Positions 18,369 to 27,798 of a DNA stretch of 64,000 nucleotides are shown piece by piece (within the stretch, counting starts at the first letter, position 1; every line of letters starts with the position of its first letter). The notes under the pieces were generated by a model. It saw nothing but the letters and a program-made list of their open reading frames with translations. It was not told where the DNA came from and made no database searches. Origin of the DNA: a bacterium Scap17 (GTDB taxonomy: Bacteria > Pseudomonadota > Gammaproteobacteria > Pseudomonadales > Halomonadaceae); the NCBI GenBank assembly GCA_013376735.1, contig VINJ01000001.1, positions 62,001 to 126,000 on the forward strand, in the 5' to 3' direction. The position numbers were made by a program, and so were the translations under genes.

Positions 18369-18649
18369 TGTTCACCTCGAACGCCCGGACAATCGCCGGG
18401 CTGAAAAAGCGCGGGCATGCGGTGGTCCGGCAATGTCTCGATGAGTCGCTCGAGATACCGGCGGCCAGCATGCAGTCATGTGGCGAGTTTACCAGTCTGT
18501 GGCCGATGACTCATCGCTCTGTATGGAAAAGCGTTGTTGCCGCCACCACCACAATGGTCGGATGACGCCAGCAAAGGGACTACAAAGGTGGGGCGATTTG
18601 CCAATGCATTTGTTGCATCACCACGATGGGCGGGATTTTTCTCAGGCTC

Positions 18650-18658
18650 TGATAGAAT
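18650..18658 (+). promoter_or_regulatory. Extended -10 promoter of hemE
   Basis: TGATAGAAT at 18650-18658 combines an extended TGn with the -10 hexamer TAGAAT, 34 bases before the hemE start. No clear -35 is visible. Confidence 0.5.
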
Positions 18659-18692
18659 GCCGAGACATTCCCCGAGCTGATGTGTGATTCCG

Positions 18693-19790
18693 ATGACCTT
18701 GAAGAATGATCGCTTCCTGCGCGCGCTGGCCCGTCAGCCGGTCGACCGTACTCCCGTCTGGATGATGCGCCAGGCTGGCCGCTATCTGCCGGAATATCGC
18801 GAAGTCCGTGGTCAGGCCGGTGGCTTCATGGACCTGTGCATGGACACCGCGCGTGCCTGCGAGGTGACGCTGCAGCCGCTGGAGCGCTTCCCGCTGGATG
18901 CCGCCATCCTGTTCTCCGACATCCTGACCATCCCGGATGCCATGGGGCTGGGCCTTTACTTCGAGACCGGCGAAGGCCCGAAATTCCGCAAGACAGTGCG
19001 GACTGCCGAGGAAATCGCGGCGCTGAGCGTGCCGAATGTCGAGCGTGATCTCGATTACGTCATGCGTGCCGTGTCTACCATCCGTCGTGAGCTGAACGGC
19101 CGCGTGCCGCTGATCGGTTTCTCCGGCAGCCCGTGGACACTGGCCACCTATATGGTCGAGGGCGGTTCCAGCAAGGACTTCCGTCACGTGAAAGGCCTGA
19201 TGTATTCCAATCCGGAAGCCATGCATCAGCTGCTCGACACCCTGGCGCAGGCCGTTACCGACTACCTGAATGCCCAGATTGCTGCGGGTGCACAGGCGGT
19301 GCAGATCTTCGATACCTGGGGCGGTACCCTGTCCACGCCGGCCTATCTCGAGTTCTCGCTGCGCTACATGGAACAGATCGTCGCCGGCCTCAAGCCGGAC
19401 AGCGAAGGCAACCGTGTGCCAGTGATCCTGTTCACCAAGAATGGTGGCCAATGGCTCGAGCACATCGCCGCCACCGGCTGTGATGCCGTCGGCCTCGACT
19501 GGACCACCGAGATGTCCAATGCGCGTGAGCGTGTCGGCCATCGTGTGGCCCTGCAGGGCAACCTGGATCCGAATGCACTGTTCGGCACGCCAGCCGCCAT
19601 TCGTGCCGAAGTCGGGCGTATCCTCGACAGCTACGGCCAGGGCCCGGGCCACATCTTCAACCTCGGTCACGGCATCAGCCAGTTCACCGACCCGGGTAAC
19701 GTCAATGCCCTGATGGATGCGCTGCACGAGCTGAGCCCGGCCTACCATCAGGATGACGCCGCCAATGCGACACCGGTCGCCCGCGGCTGA
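18693..19790 (+). CDS. hemE: Uroporphyrinogen decarboxylase
   Basis: HemE removes four carboxyl groups from uroporphyrinogen III in heme synthesis. The 365-aa protein shows the N-terminal substrate motif [17 protein letters not shown], then [60 protein letters not shown] and [22 protein letters not shown] nine bases upstream is in frame, but the ATG at 18693 gives the usual MTxLKND start. Confidence 0.98.
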   Translation: MTLKNDRFLRALARQPVDRTPVWMMRQAGRYLPEYREVRGQAGGFMDLCMDTARACEVTLQPLERFPLDAAILFSDILTIPDAMGLGLYFETGEGPKFRKTVRTAEEIAALSVPNVERDLDYVMRAVSTIRRELNGRVPLIGFSGSPWTLATYMVEGGSSKDFRHVKGLMYSNPEAMHQLLDTLAQAVTDYLNAQIAAGAQAVQIFDTWGGTLSTPAYLEFSLRYMEQIVAGLKPDSEGNRVPVILFTKNGGQWLEHIAATGCDAVGLDWTTEMSNARERVGHRVALQGNLDPNALFGTPAAIRAEVGRILDSYGQGPGHIFNLGHGISQFTDPGNVNALMDALHELSPAYHQDDAANATPVARG

Positions 19791-19869
19791 TGGGGGAGTC
19801 CTGCATGGTCTTTTCTGCTGTCATCCCTGTGGCTGCCTGTAGAAGGTGGCAAGCAGCAGGGCAGCCAGC

Positions 19870-20256
19870 ATGACGCCGGCCGAGCAGCGTCTCACCCCAC
19901 GCCGCGGTTGGGCCTTCGTGGCGCTGCTGTGCCTGTTGCTGATCCTTTTCGGCACGCTCTCCCCGGGCGTGCCACATCCGGAGCAGACCTTCCCCTGGGA
20001 CAAGCTGCAGCATTTCTCCGCCTTCGCGTTGCTGGCGCTGACCACACGGCTGGCGGGCTTGACCAGCTTGATCATCCTGCCGCTCCTGCTGCTGCTGGGC
20101 GTCGCCATCGAATGTCTGCAGCTGGCGATTCCCTATCGCGGCGCTGAGGTGCTGGATGCCCTGGCGGACCTCGCCGGCATCCTCATCGGGCTGGGAGTGT
20201 TTCAGTGCGTCAGGCTGATTCTCCATCTGGTCCGCCTCGGGCCGGCTTCTCGCTGA
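19870..20256 (+). CDS. VanZ-family membrane protein
   Basis: A 128-aa membrane protein with about four predicted helices and the VanZ-like signature FGTLSPGVPHPEQ...DKLQHFSAFALLALTTRL, and further on AIECLQLAIPYRGAEVLDALADLAGILIG, as in the resistance-associated VanZ family. In environmental bacteria such proteins are common and their role is unknown; glycopeptide resistance should not be inferred. An in-frame GTG at 19846 would add eight residues. Confidence 0.8.
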   Translation: MTPAEQRLTPRRGWAFVALLCLLLILFGTLSPGVPHPEQTFPWDKLQHFSAFALLALTTRLAGLTSLIILPLLLLLGVAIECLQLAIPYRGAEVLDALADLAGILIGLGVFQCVRLILHLVRLGPASR

Positions 20257-20543
20257 GCCTCTCCTCCGGGCCGAGTGTCATCGCTACGCGGCCTGTCTGA
20301 AATTGTCATGCATCAACACTTTCCACTCCGCCCGTCTTTGGCTATGGTGCAGCGCCTGCGCCATGTTGGCGCTTGCCCGGCATGTCGCGTATCACGACAT
20401 CACGCCGCATGGTCGTCATGCGGGCCGTGAACTGCCGGCCTGACGCTGGCGCAGTGCTGATTGGCGCAATTTCCGATGGCCATCGTGCCGTCTCTATCCA
20501 TACCTTGATATCCCGTCTGTGATATCCAATGCGAGGGTCCCCC
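20257..20543. other. Gap upstream of speE
   Basis: No gene is seen in these 287 bases. A possible promoter is TTTCCA at 20319 with TATGGT 17 bases later; it is weak. The speE ATG at 20544 has only a GAGGG-like ribosome site. Confidence 0.35.
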
Positions 20544-21407
20544 ATGACCGAACGTCTCGATGGCTCCTGGTTTACCGAAATCTTCGATCGCCACGGCAGC
20601 GCCTTCTCGCTCAAGGTCAGCCACAAGCTGCATGACGAGCAGACTCCTTATCAGCACCTCGAAGTCTATGCCACCGAGACCTACGGCAACCTGATGGTGC
20701 TGGACGGCTGCGTGATGCTGACTGACCGTGACAACTTCCTCTATCACGAGATGATGTCGCATCCGGCGCTGTTCGCTCATGCAGACCCCAAGCGTGTCGT
20801 CATCATCGGCGGTGGCGATTGCGGCACCCTGCGTGAGGTGCTCAAGCACCCGGGCGTGGAGAAGGTCACCCAGATCGATATCGATCCGGCGGTCACGCGT
20901 GCCTCCGAGCAATTCTTCCCGGCGCTGGTCGAGTCCAATCACGACCCGCGCGCCGAGCTGCTGTTCGAGGATGGCGTCAAGTGGGTCGATAACTGCCCGG
21001 ACGAGAGCATCGATGTGCTGATCGTCGACTCCACCGATCCGGTCGGCCCGGCGGAAGGTCTGTTCAAGACAGACTTCCTCAAGCGCTGCCATCGTATCCT
21101 CAAGCAGGGCGGCCTGATGGTGCAGCAGAGCGAGTCCCCGCTCTATCACACCGATTCCATCATCAAGGACCTGCGCAATGACATGGGCGAAGCGGGCTTT
21201 GATAGCGTCGCGACCCTGCCCTTCCCGCAGCCGGTGTATCCGTCCGGCTGGTGGAGCTGCACCCTGGCGGGCAAGGGCTGTGACGTGAAGTCCTTCCGCG
21301 AGGAAGATGCCGCTGCCGCCACCTTCGCGCGTGACTTCTATACCGTCGAAGGCCATCGCGCCGCCCTGGTGCTACCGCCCTTCATGCAGCGCCTGCTGGA
21401 GAAGTGA
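20544..21407 (+). CDS. speE: Polyamine aminopropyltransferase (spermidine synthase)
   Basis: SpeE transfers an aminopropyl group from decarboxylated S-adenosylmethionine to putrescine. The 287-aa protein has the family motifs QHLEVYATETYGNLMVLDG, DNFLYHEMMSHPAL, the glycine-rich IIGGGDCGTLREVLKH, and VDSTDPVGPAEGLF. SpeD, which makes the donor, is not nearby. A start at 20529 would add five residues, but 20544 fits the family. Confidence 0.96.
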   Translation: MTERLDGSWFTEIFDRHGSAFSLKVSHKLHDEQTPYQHLEVYATETYGNLMVLDGCVMLTDRDNFLYHEMMSHPALFAHADPKRVVIIGGGDCGTLREVLKHPGVEKVTQIDIDPAVTRASEQFFPALVESNHDPRAELLFEDGVKWVDNCPDESIDVLIVDSTDPVGPAEGLFKTDFLKRCHRILKQGGLMVQQSESPLYHTDSIIKDLRNDMGEAGFDSVATLPFPQPVYPSGWWSCTLAGKGCDVKSFREEDAAAATFARDFYTVEGHRAALVLPPFMQRLLEK

Positions 21408-21437
21408 TCCGCATGCATCTTGCGGTGGCAAGCAAGC

Positions 21438-21467
21438 CCCATCAGGCACGAAAACGTGCCTGATGGG
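21438..21467 (+). other. Stem-loop after speE without a T-run
   Basis: A perfect 13-bp stem (CCCATCAGGCACG / CGTGCCTGATGGG) with a 4-base AAAA loop lies 31 bases past speE. No T-run follows, so it may protect the mRNA end rather than terminate. Confidence 0.6.
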
Positions 21468-21541
21468 ATGAACAAGCGTTGAGTCAGTCAGACCGAGACA
21501 TTGGTCGCAATCTGCCACTCGCGCCACATCGCTGCACCGCC

Positions 21542-21576
21542 AACGGCCGTTTCGCAATGAAACGGCCGTTTTTATT
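21542..21576 (+). terminator. Intrinsic terminator downstream of speE
   Basis: The stem AACGGCCGTTTC / GAAACGGCCGTT is followed by TTTTTATTTT. It is a stronger terminator than the stem-loop 75 bases upstream and separates speE from the aap operon. Confidence 0.88.
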
Positions 21577-21733
21577 TTGCACCGATATGAGGCGAACTGG
21601 TCTTGTCAGGCGCCTAACTGCGCGGCAATCGCGCGGAATGATCCGCCGCCCCACCTCGAGGCTTTGGCCTATATCACTGGGTTTTAGCGCTTTTTTCAGC
21701 GTTGAACGCAGCGGATCACGCGATAGGCGGAAA

Positions 21734-21751
21734 TTGGAACGCGGCTTGCTA
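21734..21751 (+). promoter_or_regulatory. Sigma54-type promoter of the aap operon
   Basis: TTGGAACGCGGCTTGCTA matches the sigma54 consensus TTGGCACGNNNNTTGCTA with one change and keeps the GG-N10-GC spacing. It lies 87 bases before aapJ. A perfect 14-bp palindrome TGCAATGCATTGCA (21768-21781) sits just downstream, near the expected transcript start, and a TGCACC half-site is at 21577. Nitrogen control by NtrC is inferred. Confidence 0.75.
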
Positions 21752-21837
21752 TTGTCGATAGGTGCCATGCAATGCATTGCACCACTTCTGACTCGAGGCT
21801 GATCGAGCGGACTCCAGACTTTCGCGAGGGAATCACG

Positions 21838-22863
21838 ATGCATAACAACAAGAAGCCACTGCTGATCGCTAGCGCCGCTGTCCTGGCCGCCTCCATGGCG
21901 ACAGGCGCCAGTGCTGCGACCCTGGATAGCGTCAAGGAAAAGGGCTTTGTCCAGTGTGGCGTCAGCACCGGCTTGCCGGGCTTCTCGGCACCGGATGACG
22001 CCGGCAACTGGCAGGGCATCGACGTTGATGTCTGCCGCGGCGTTGCAGCGGCCGTACTGGGCGATGCCAGCAAGGTGCGCTATGTACCGCTGACGGCCAA
22101 GGAGCGTTTCACCGCGCTGCAGTCCGGCGAGATTGATGTCCTGTCCCGCAACACCACCTGGACGGCGACCCGTGACACCTCACTGGGCCTCAATTTCGCT
22201 GGCGTGAACTATTACGACGGCCAGGGCTTCATGGTCAGCAAGGACCTGGGCGTCTCCAGTGCCAAGGAGCTGGACGGGGCAGCCGTCTGCATCCAGTCCG
22301 GTACCACCACCGAGCTGAACCTGGCGGACTACTTCCGCCTCAATGACATGTCCTTCGAACCGGTCGTCTTCGATACCTCCGATCAGACCGTCAAGGGCTT
22401 CGAGGCTGGCCGCTGTGATGTCCTGACCTCCGACCAGTCCCAGCTCTACGCGCTGCGTATCAAGCTCTCCGATCCGGCGTCCGCGATGGTGCTGCCGGAA
22501 GTCATCTCCAAGGAACCGCTGGGCCCCGTCGTCCGTCAGGGCGATGACCAGTGGTTCAACATCGTCAAATGGACCCTGTTCGCGCAGATCAATGCCGAGG
22601 AGATGGGGCTGACCTCCGACAACATCGAAGAGAAGAAGGCAGATACCAACCCGAACGTCGCGCGTCTGGTCGGTGCCGATGGCAACTATGGCGAAGCCAT
22701 GGGGCTGCCGGCTGACTGGGCCTATCAGGTCATCAAGCAGGTCGGTAACTACGGCCAGATGTTCGAGCGCAATGTGGGTACCGGCTCTGCACTGGGTATC
22801 GAGCGTGGCTTGAACGCACTGTGGACCGATGGCGGCGTCCAGTACGCCCCGCCGGTTCGCTGA
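21838..22863 (+). CDS. aapJ: General L-amino acid ABC transporter, periplasmic binding protein
   Basis: The 341-aa protein has a signal peptide (about residues 1-23, ending ASA) and the extracellular solute-binding fold of family 3, with LDSVKEKGFVQCGVSTGLPGFSAPDDAGNWQGIDVDVCR, typical of AapJ/BztA rather than of shorter glutamine-binding proteins. Two Cys pairs in the mature protein are consistent with the family. It binds several L-amino acids and delivers them to AapQM. The frame is open further upstream; 21838 places the signal peptide correctly. A stem-loop follows, before aapQ. Confidence 0.94.
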   Translation: MHNNKKPLLIASAAVLAASMATGASAATLDSVKEKGFVQCGVSTGLPGFSAPDDAGNWQGIDVDVCRGVAAAVLGDASKVRYVPLTAKERFTALQSGEIDVLSRNTTWTATRDTSLGLNFAGVNYYDGQGFMVSKDLGVSSAKELDGAAVCIQSGTTTELNLADYFRLNDMSFEPVVFDTSDQTVKGFEAGRCDVLTSDQSQLYALRIKLSDPASAMVLPEVISKEPLGPVVRQGDDQWFNIVKWTLFAQINAEEMGLTSDNIEEKKADTNPNVARLVGADGNYGEAMGLPADWAYQVIKQVGNYGQMFERNVGTGSALGIERGLNALWTDGGVQYAPPVR

Positions 22864-22921
22864 TGCGCGGGCTCGCCCTGTACTGCGGGTGGGCCTTGCC
22901 CGTCATGACAGGCTGAGCAAG

Positions 22922-22973
22922 GACGCTGGCCAGGGGAAGTGAGCGTCTTGCTCCACTTCCTCTGGCCAGCGTC
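22922..22973 (+). other. Long stem-loop between aapJ and aapQ
   Basis: An inverted repeat of about 20 bp (GACGCTGGCCAGGGGAAGTG / CACTTCCTCTGGCCAGCGTC, one G-U pair) with a 12-base loop and no T-run. In ABC operons such hairpins usually stabilise the binding-protein part of the mRNA so that it is made in excess. Confidence 0.75.
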
Positions 22974-23131
22974 ATGTGGGGCCCGGTAGCAAGAATTTCC
23001 ACATGAGGCCCAGCCTGTGAGGCCCAGCCTGTTCCTCGTGACCCATTCATCGAGTGCCGAGAGATAACTGACCTGCCGTTCGATAGGACGGCAGGCGGAA
23101 GTCGCATAGCTTTCCGGCGGAGATTGCCTGT

Positions 23132-24322
23132 ATGACACAACCTGCTTCTCGCCCGCCGGCCACGGTCAAGCCGCCATTCTGGCGTGACCCGGCCAAGCGG
23201 GCACTGATCTTCCAGCTATTGATGCTGGCAGGCGTGTTCGGTGTGTTGGCGATCATCGTCAGCAATACCCTGACCAACCTCGAAAGCCGTGGCATCACCA
23301 CCGGCTTTGCCTTTCTGGACAACACCGCAGGCTTTGGCATCCTGCAGAGCCTGATCGACTATTCCGAGCAATCCACCTATGGCGATACCTTCATCGTCGG
23401 CCTGCTCAATACCTTGTTGATATCCGCACTGGGTGTCATTGCCGCGACCGTGATCGGCTTCATCATGGGGGTCGCGCGTCTGTCCCCCAACTGGCTGATC
23501 TCGCGACTGGCGGCGGTCTATATCGAAGTCTTCCGCAACATCCCGCTGCTGCTGCAGATCTTCTTCTGGTATTTCGCCGTTTTGAGAACCCTGCCGAGTC
23601 CGCGTGGCTCGCTGTCGCTGGGCGAGGCGTTCTTCCTCAACGTGCGCGGTCTGTTCGTGCCGGCCCCCATCACCTCCAGCGGTTTCTCGGCGGTGATTGC
23701 GGTGCTAGTGCTGGCCGTCGTCGCCAGCGGCATCTTCAGCTACTGGAACCGCCAGCGTCAGGCACGTACCGGTCAGCGCCTGCCGGCGGTCTGGATCTCG
23801 CTCGCTCTGATCATCGTGGCGCCGCTGCTGGCCTACTTCGCGATGGGCATGCCGCTGAGCTGGGAGCTGCCGGAACTCAAGGGTTTCAACTTCCGTGGCG
23901 GTATCACGGTCGTCCCCGAGTTCCTTGCCCTGTGGGTCGCGCTGTCGGTCTATACCGCAGCCTTCATCGCCGAGATCGTGCGTTCCGGCATCGAAGCGGT
24001 ACCGCACGGCCAGACCGAAGCGTCACGGGCGCTGTCGCTGTCCGGTGGCATGACACTGCGTCTGGTGGTGGTGCCGCAGGCGCTGCGCGTCATCATCCCG
24101 CCGCTGACCAGCCAGTACCTGAACCTGATCAAGAACTCGTCGCTGGCCACGGCCATCGGCTACCCCGATCTGGTCTCGGTCTTCGCGGGTACCACGCTCA
24201 ACCAGACCGGTCAGGCCATCGAGGTGATCGCCATGACGATGCTGGTCTATCTGACCATCAGTCTGCTGGTCTCCATGTTCATGAACTGGTTCAACGCCCG
24301 CATGGCGTTGGTCGAGCGCTGA
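23132..24322 (+). CDS. aapQ: General L-amino acid ABC transporter permease AapQ
   Basis: A 396-aa membrane protein with about eight helices. It has the His/Glu/Gln/Arg/opine permease domain: the start VGLLNTLLISALGVIAATVIGFIMGVARLS and the EAA loop EIVRSGIEAVPHGQTEASRALSLSGGMTLRLVVVPQALRVIIPP, which contacts the ATPase. The long insert of about 100 residues between helices is characteristic of AapQ/BztB. It starts 269 bases after aapJ, across the stem-loop. Confidence 0.94.
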   Translation: MTQPASRPPATVKPPFWRDPAKRALIFQLLMLAGVFGVLAIIVSNTLTNLESRGITTGFAFLDNTAGFGILQSLIDYSEQSTYGDTFIVGLLNTLLISALGVIAATVIGFIMGVARLSPNWLISRLAAVYIEVFRNIPLLLQIFFWYFAVLRTLPSPRGSLSLGEAFFLNVRGLFVPAPITSSGFSAVIAVLVLAVVASGIFSYWNRQRQARTGQRLPAVWISLALIIVAPLLAYFAMGMPLSWELPELKGFNFRGGITVVPEFLALWVALSVYTAAFIAEIVRSGIEAVPHGQTEASRALSLSGGMTLRLVVVPQALRVIIPPLTSQYLNLIKNSSLATAIGYPDLVSVFAGTTLNQTGQAIEVIAMTMLVYLTISLLVSMFMNWFNARMALVER

Positions 24323-24332
24323 GGGTCTGCCC

Positions 24333-25472
24333 ATGTCGATTGAAAAGACGTCGATTGAAAAGACCCTGTCACGGGTCACCGAGAAGATGATCGATTCCCG
24401 TCCGGCGCCGAGCGACAGCATCGGCGCGGTGGCCTGGCTGAGAGCCAATCTGTTCGCCGGACCGATCAATACGCTGTTCACGCTGTTCGCGCTGTATCTG
24501 GTCTACCTGCTGGTGGTGCCCAGCCTGCAGTGGGCGCTGATCGATGCCAGCTGGAGCGGTACCTCACGAGAGGACTGCACGGGGGAGGGCGCCTGCTGGG
24601 TGTTCATCAGTGCGCGCCTCGATCAGTTCATCTACGGCTTCTACCCGAGTGAGGAAACCTGGCGGGTCGATATCGTCTTTGCCGTCTTTGCGGCGTTGAT
24701 CGCCTGGCAGGCGATTCCGAAGCTGCCGGCCAAGGGCTGGGTCGCCATCGTCAGCCTGGCGGTGTTCCCCTTCATTGCCTACTTCCTGCTGCATGGCGGC
24801 AGCTTCGGCCTCGAGATCGTCGGCACCCACGAGTGGGGCGGTCTGATGCTGACGCTGGTGCTGGCGGTGGTGGGTATCGTGGCGGCACTGCCACTGGGGA
24901 TCCTGCTGGCGCTGGGGCGTCGCTCCGAAATGCCGATCGTGAAGAGCATCTGTGTGGTGTTCATCGAGTTCTGGCGCGGTGTGCCGCTCATCACGGTGCT
25001 GTTTATGGCCTCGGTGATGCTGCCGCTGTTCGTGCCCGGTGAGGTCAATCTCGACAAGCTGGTGCGTGCGCTGATCGGCATCACCCTGTTCCAGAGTGCC
25101 TACATGGCGGAAGTGGTGCGTGGTGGCCTGCAGGCGATCCCGAAGGGACAGACCGAGGCCGGCATGGCGCTGGGGCTGGGCTACTGGCGCAACATGGGGC
25201 TGATCGTGCTGCCCCAGGCGCTCAAGCTGATGATTCCCGGCATCGTGAATACCTTCATTGCCCTGTTCAAGGACACCTCGCTGGTACTGATCATCGGGCT
25301 CTTCGATCTGCTCGCCATCGTGCAGGCCGGTCTCGCCGACCCCAAATGGCTGGGCTACTCCATCGAGGGCTATGCCTTCGTGGCGCTGGTCTTCTGGGTC
25401 TTCTGCTTCAGCATGTCGCGCTACAGCCAGTATCTCGAGCGCCTGCTGCATACCGGTCACAAGAAGCGCTGA
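24333..25472 (+). CDS. aapM: General L-amino acid ABC transporter permease AapM
   Basis: The second permease (379 aa) with the EAA loop EVVRGGLQAIPKGQTEAGMALGLGYWRNMGLIVLPQALKLMIP and a periplasmic insert containing the segment DASWSGTSREDCTGEGACWVFI, diagnostic for AapM. The N-terminus begins with a duplicated SIEKT from a 15-bp direct repeat. It follows aapQ by 10 bases and precedes aapP. Confidence 0.94.
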   Translation: MSIEKTSIEKTLSRVTEKMIDSRPAPSDSIGAVAWLRANLFAGPINTLFTLFALYLVYLLVVPSLQWALIDASWSGTSREDCTGEGACWVFISARLDQFIYGFYPSEETWRVDIVFAVFAALIAWQAIPKLPAKGWVAIVSLAVFPFIAYFLLHGGSFGLEIVGTHEWGGLMLTLVLAVVGIVAALPLGILLALGRRSEMPIVKSICVVFIEFWRGVPLITVLFMASVMLPLFVPGEVNLDKLVRALIGITLFQSAYMAEVVRGGLQAIPKGQTEAGMALGLGYWRNMGLIVLPQALKLMIPGIVNTFIALFKDTSLVLIIGLFDLLAIVQAGLADPKWLGYSIEGYAFVALVFWVFCFSMSRYSQYLERLLHTGHKKR

Positions 25473-25496
25473 TCACGGCGCCAAGGAATCTTCATC

Positions 25497-26279
25497 ATGA
25501 CAACGACAACATCCACCTCGCAGGGCAACACCGGCGCCGATGAGCGCCCGATGATCGAGCTCAAGGGCCTCAACAAGTGGTACGGCGACTTCCACGTGCT
25601 GCGCGACATCAACCTGAGCGTGCGCAAGGGCGAACGTATCGTCATCTGTGGCCCGTCCGGCTCCGGCAAGTCGACGATGATCCGCTGCATCAATCATCTC
25701 GAGGAGCATCAGGAAGGCGATATCGTGGTCAACGGCATGCCGCTGACCCAGGATATCAAGCAGATCGAGGCGATCCGTCGCAACGTCGGCATGGTATTCC
25801 AGCACTTCAACCTGTTCCCGCATCTGACGGTGCTGGAGAACTGCTGTCTGGCGCCGATCTGGGTGCAGAAGCGGCCGCGCAAGGAGGCGGAAGCCGAGGC
25901 CATGAAGTATCTGGAGCGCGTGCGTATCGCCGATCAGGCCCACAAGTTCCCCGGTCAGCTGTCCGGTGGTCAGCAGCAGCGTGTCGCGATCGCCCGCTCG
26001 CTGTGTCTGAGCCCGGAGGTGATGCTGTTCGATGAGCCGACCTCGGCGCTGGACCCGGAGATGATCAAGGAAGTGCTGGATGTCATGGTCGAACTGGCCG
26101 ATGAAGGCATGACCATGCTGTGCGTGACCCACGAGATGGGCTTCGCCAAGACCGTCGCCGACCGCGTCATCTTCATGGATCAGGGCCAGATCATCGAAGA
26201 GAACGCGCCGGAGCCGTTCTTCAACAATCCGCAGTCCGAACGGACCCAGCTGTTCCTCAGCCAGATTCTGGGGCATTGA
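25497..26279 (+). CDS. aapP: Amino acid ABC transporter ATP-binding protein AapP
   Basis: The ATPase of the system (260 aa) with Walker [10 protein letters not shown] at about residue 55, the Q-loop [16 protein letters not shown], the signature [15 protein letters not shown], Walker [15 protein letters not shown] and the His switch VTHEMGF. Its closest relatives are the polar-amino-acid importers. The first 20 residues are Thr/Ser rich. It closes the four-gene operon. Confidence 0.95.
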   Translation: MTTTTSTSQGNTGADERPMIELKGLNKWYGDFHVLRDINLSVRKGERIVICGPSGSGKSTMIRCINHLEEHQEGDIVVNGMPLTQDIKQIEAIRRNVGMVFQHFNLFPHLTVLENCCLAPIWVQKRPRKEAEAEAMKYLERVRIADQAHKFPGQLSGGQQQRVAIARSLCLSPEVMLFDEPTSALDPEMIKEVLDVMVELADEGMTMLCVTHEMGFAKTVADRVIFMDQGQIIEENAPEPFFNNPQSERTQLFLSQILGH

Positions 26280-26316
26280 GGCCACGGGCTGATCGGATGC
26301 TGTAAGCCGTCAAAAG

Positions 26317-26354
26317 ACAACGCCCCGCGTGATGGAAATCACGCGGGGCGTTGT
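26317..26354 (+). terminator. Stem-loop ending the aap operon
   Basis: A perfect 17-bp stem (ACAACGCCCCGCGTGAT and its complement) with loop GGAA lies 38 bases after aapP. The T-run is poor, so it may be an mRNA-end protecting structure. Confidence 0.75.
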
Positions 26355-26423
26355 CGTGTGTGAGTCGCAAGTCAGTCAGTGGGCACTCACTATCAACACA
26401 TTCCTCTGAGTAAAGAGGCTCGC

Positions 26424-26972
26424 CTAGAGGCTGGGCTCGGTGCGGCGTACTTCGCTGCTGCGGGTGTCTGGCAGCTCTTCATCGCTGCCCAGACTTGGCT
26501 CCTGCGGCTTGGCAACGGCCTTGGGCGATGCAGCGGCAGGCGCATCGGCGGGTGTCTTTATCGCCGTTGCGGCAGCGGGCACTTCTTCGCCTTCGCGCGG
26601 CCAGGTGACGCTGCGTGGCTTGCCGACCCAGCTGTCGTCATTGTCGTGCACCGCCGGGCGGCGCGAGATGGAGCGCGTCACCAGCGCCGCGGCATCCAGG
26701 GTGTGATTGGTCCCGCGAATGCTCAGCAGGTGATGCGGCGCCATCAGCAACTCGAACAGCAGGCGCGTCATCACGAAGGCCAGCAGGAAGCCACCGACAC
26801 CCTGCGCCAGTACCGGCCACTGCGCGACCAGCGAATTGTCAGGCCCGATGGGCGTCAATTGCTGCAGCGTCCAGCCGCAGGCAGCCGCCAGCAACCCCAG
26901 CTGCAGCATCAGGTGAGCGGTGACCAGCACGCGCCGGGGCAGCGGGCGGCGCATCAGGAGCAGATTGCGCAT
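26424..26972 (-). CDS. Hypothetical inner-membrane protein
   Basis: I do not recognise this 182-aa protein. Two membrane segments are visible (about residues 14-37, VTAHLMLQLGLLAAACGW, and about 60-85, GVGGFLLAFVMTRLLFELLM), the second resembling DUF4282 proteins. The C-terminal half is a soluble Pro/Ala/Glu-rich tail. The start MRNLLLMRR at 26972 has GGAGAAG upstream on the minus strand; a start eight codons earlier is possible. Confidence 0.6.
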   Translation of the reverse strand: MRNLLLMRRPLPRRVLVTAHLMLQLGLLAAACGWTLQQLTPIGPDNSLVAQWPVLAQGVGGFLLAFVMTRLLFELLMAPHHLLSIRGTNHTLDAAALVTRSISRRPAVHDNDDSWVGKPRSVTWPREGEEVPAAATAIKTPADAPAAASPKAVAKPQEPSLGSDEELPDTRSSEVRRTEPSL

Positions 26973-27311
26973 CGAAACTTCTCCGAAAAAGACCACAGGA
27001 TGAGGGGAGCGGTGGCAGAAGGGCAGGTGGCACCCCGCGTTGCGCGGATGTTAGCACGCACTTCGCCATCGACGTCATGTCCGGGGGTCGCGACACCCGT
27101 GTCGGGAATGGCAACAGCCATGCCGAGGTGGTCGAGCGTTTCGTCGTCTTGCCTTGCAGGTGTCGTGCAGGTGCCCTGCTGGCGGAGGAATCGGCGCGAA
27201 ATGAACGGCGAGGGTTGAATTTCGCCACGCCGCCTGCATGTCTTGCGATGTACGCCGAGATGATCGTCATTCTTGATCAACGACGCCTCACCAGAGACAG
27301 GGAGTGTGTAA
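26973..27311. other. Gap between membrane protein and host-attachment gene
   Basis: About 340 bases with no convincing gene. The minus-strand reading frames here encode no known motif. Both flanking genes are transcribed outward, so their promoters should lie here, but I see no strong consensus. Confidence 0.4.
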
Positions 27312-27740
27312 ATGGTTACTTACATCGTTGCTGCCGATGCCGCACGTGCACGTATCTTTGCCCGTGCTGCCGGCAAGGTCACCGAAGTGGAAAGCCTCGT
27401 ACATCCTGAAAGCCGCCAGCATACCGGTGACCTGAGAACCGGTGGCAAGGGGGAATCCAGCGGCGGGCACGGCAGTCTGCATCAGACTGGCGATGATGGC
27501 GCGACCTCTGACAAGCATCAGGACTTCTTCGCCAAGGAAGTAGCGCAATACCTCAAGCAGACGGCCAATGACGGCAAGTTCGATCAGCTGATCATCGCCG
27601 CCGCGCCCAAGTTCCTGGGGGCGCTGCGCGACAAGCTCGACAAGCCGGTCGCCAAGCTGGTGACGGAAACCGTCGACAAGGACCTCTCCCACGAGAGCGC
27701 TGATGAGATCAAGGCACGTTTCACTGGCCTGACTCACTGA
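27312..27740 (+). CDS. Host-attachment-family protein (PF10116, eRF1-like fold)
   Basis: A 142-aa protein with the family N-terminus YIVAADAARARIFARAAGK, the central DFFAKEVAQYLKQ and the C-terminal FDQLIIAAAPKFLGALRDKL...DLSHESADEIKARF. The family name comes from a plant-pathogen mutant; the fold resembles the archaeal release-factor/Dom34 central domain. The molecular role is unknown. It is a single-gene unit with its own terminator. Confidence 0.88.
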   Translation: MVTYIVAADAARARIFARAAGKVTEVESLVHPESRQHTGDLRTGGKGESSGGHGSLHQTGDDGATSDKHQDFFAKEVAQYLKQTANDGKFDQLIIAAAPKFLGALRDKLDKPVAKLVTETVDKDLSHESADEIKARFTGLTH

Positions 27741-27767
27741 TCACCCCTCCTTCGCCTAGAGATCAGG

Positions 27768-27798
27768 ACGCCGCCATCGGAAACGCTGGCGGCGTTTG
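27768..27798 (+). terminator. Terminator after the host-attachment gene
   Basis: A 9-bp stem (ACGCCGCCA / TGGCGGCGT) is followed by TTTGTG, 28 bases past the stop. Confidence 0.75.

Noticed and set aside
18369-18692. Possible FMN riboswitch upstream of ribA
   Set aside because: No RFN-element core motifs could be recognised.
19181-19196. CACGTGAAA inside hemE as a further parS
   Set aside because: Only one half matches, and the segment is constrained by coding for the HemE protein.
19846-20256. VanZ-like gene as a teicoplanin-resistance gene
   Set aside because: VanZ-family proteins are common in environmental bacteria, no van genes are nearby and the organism is Gram-negative.
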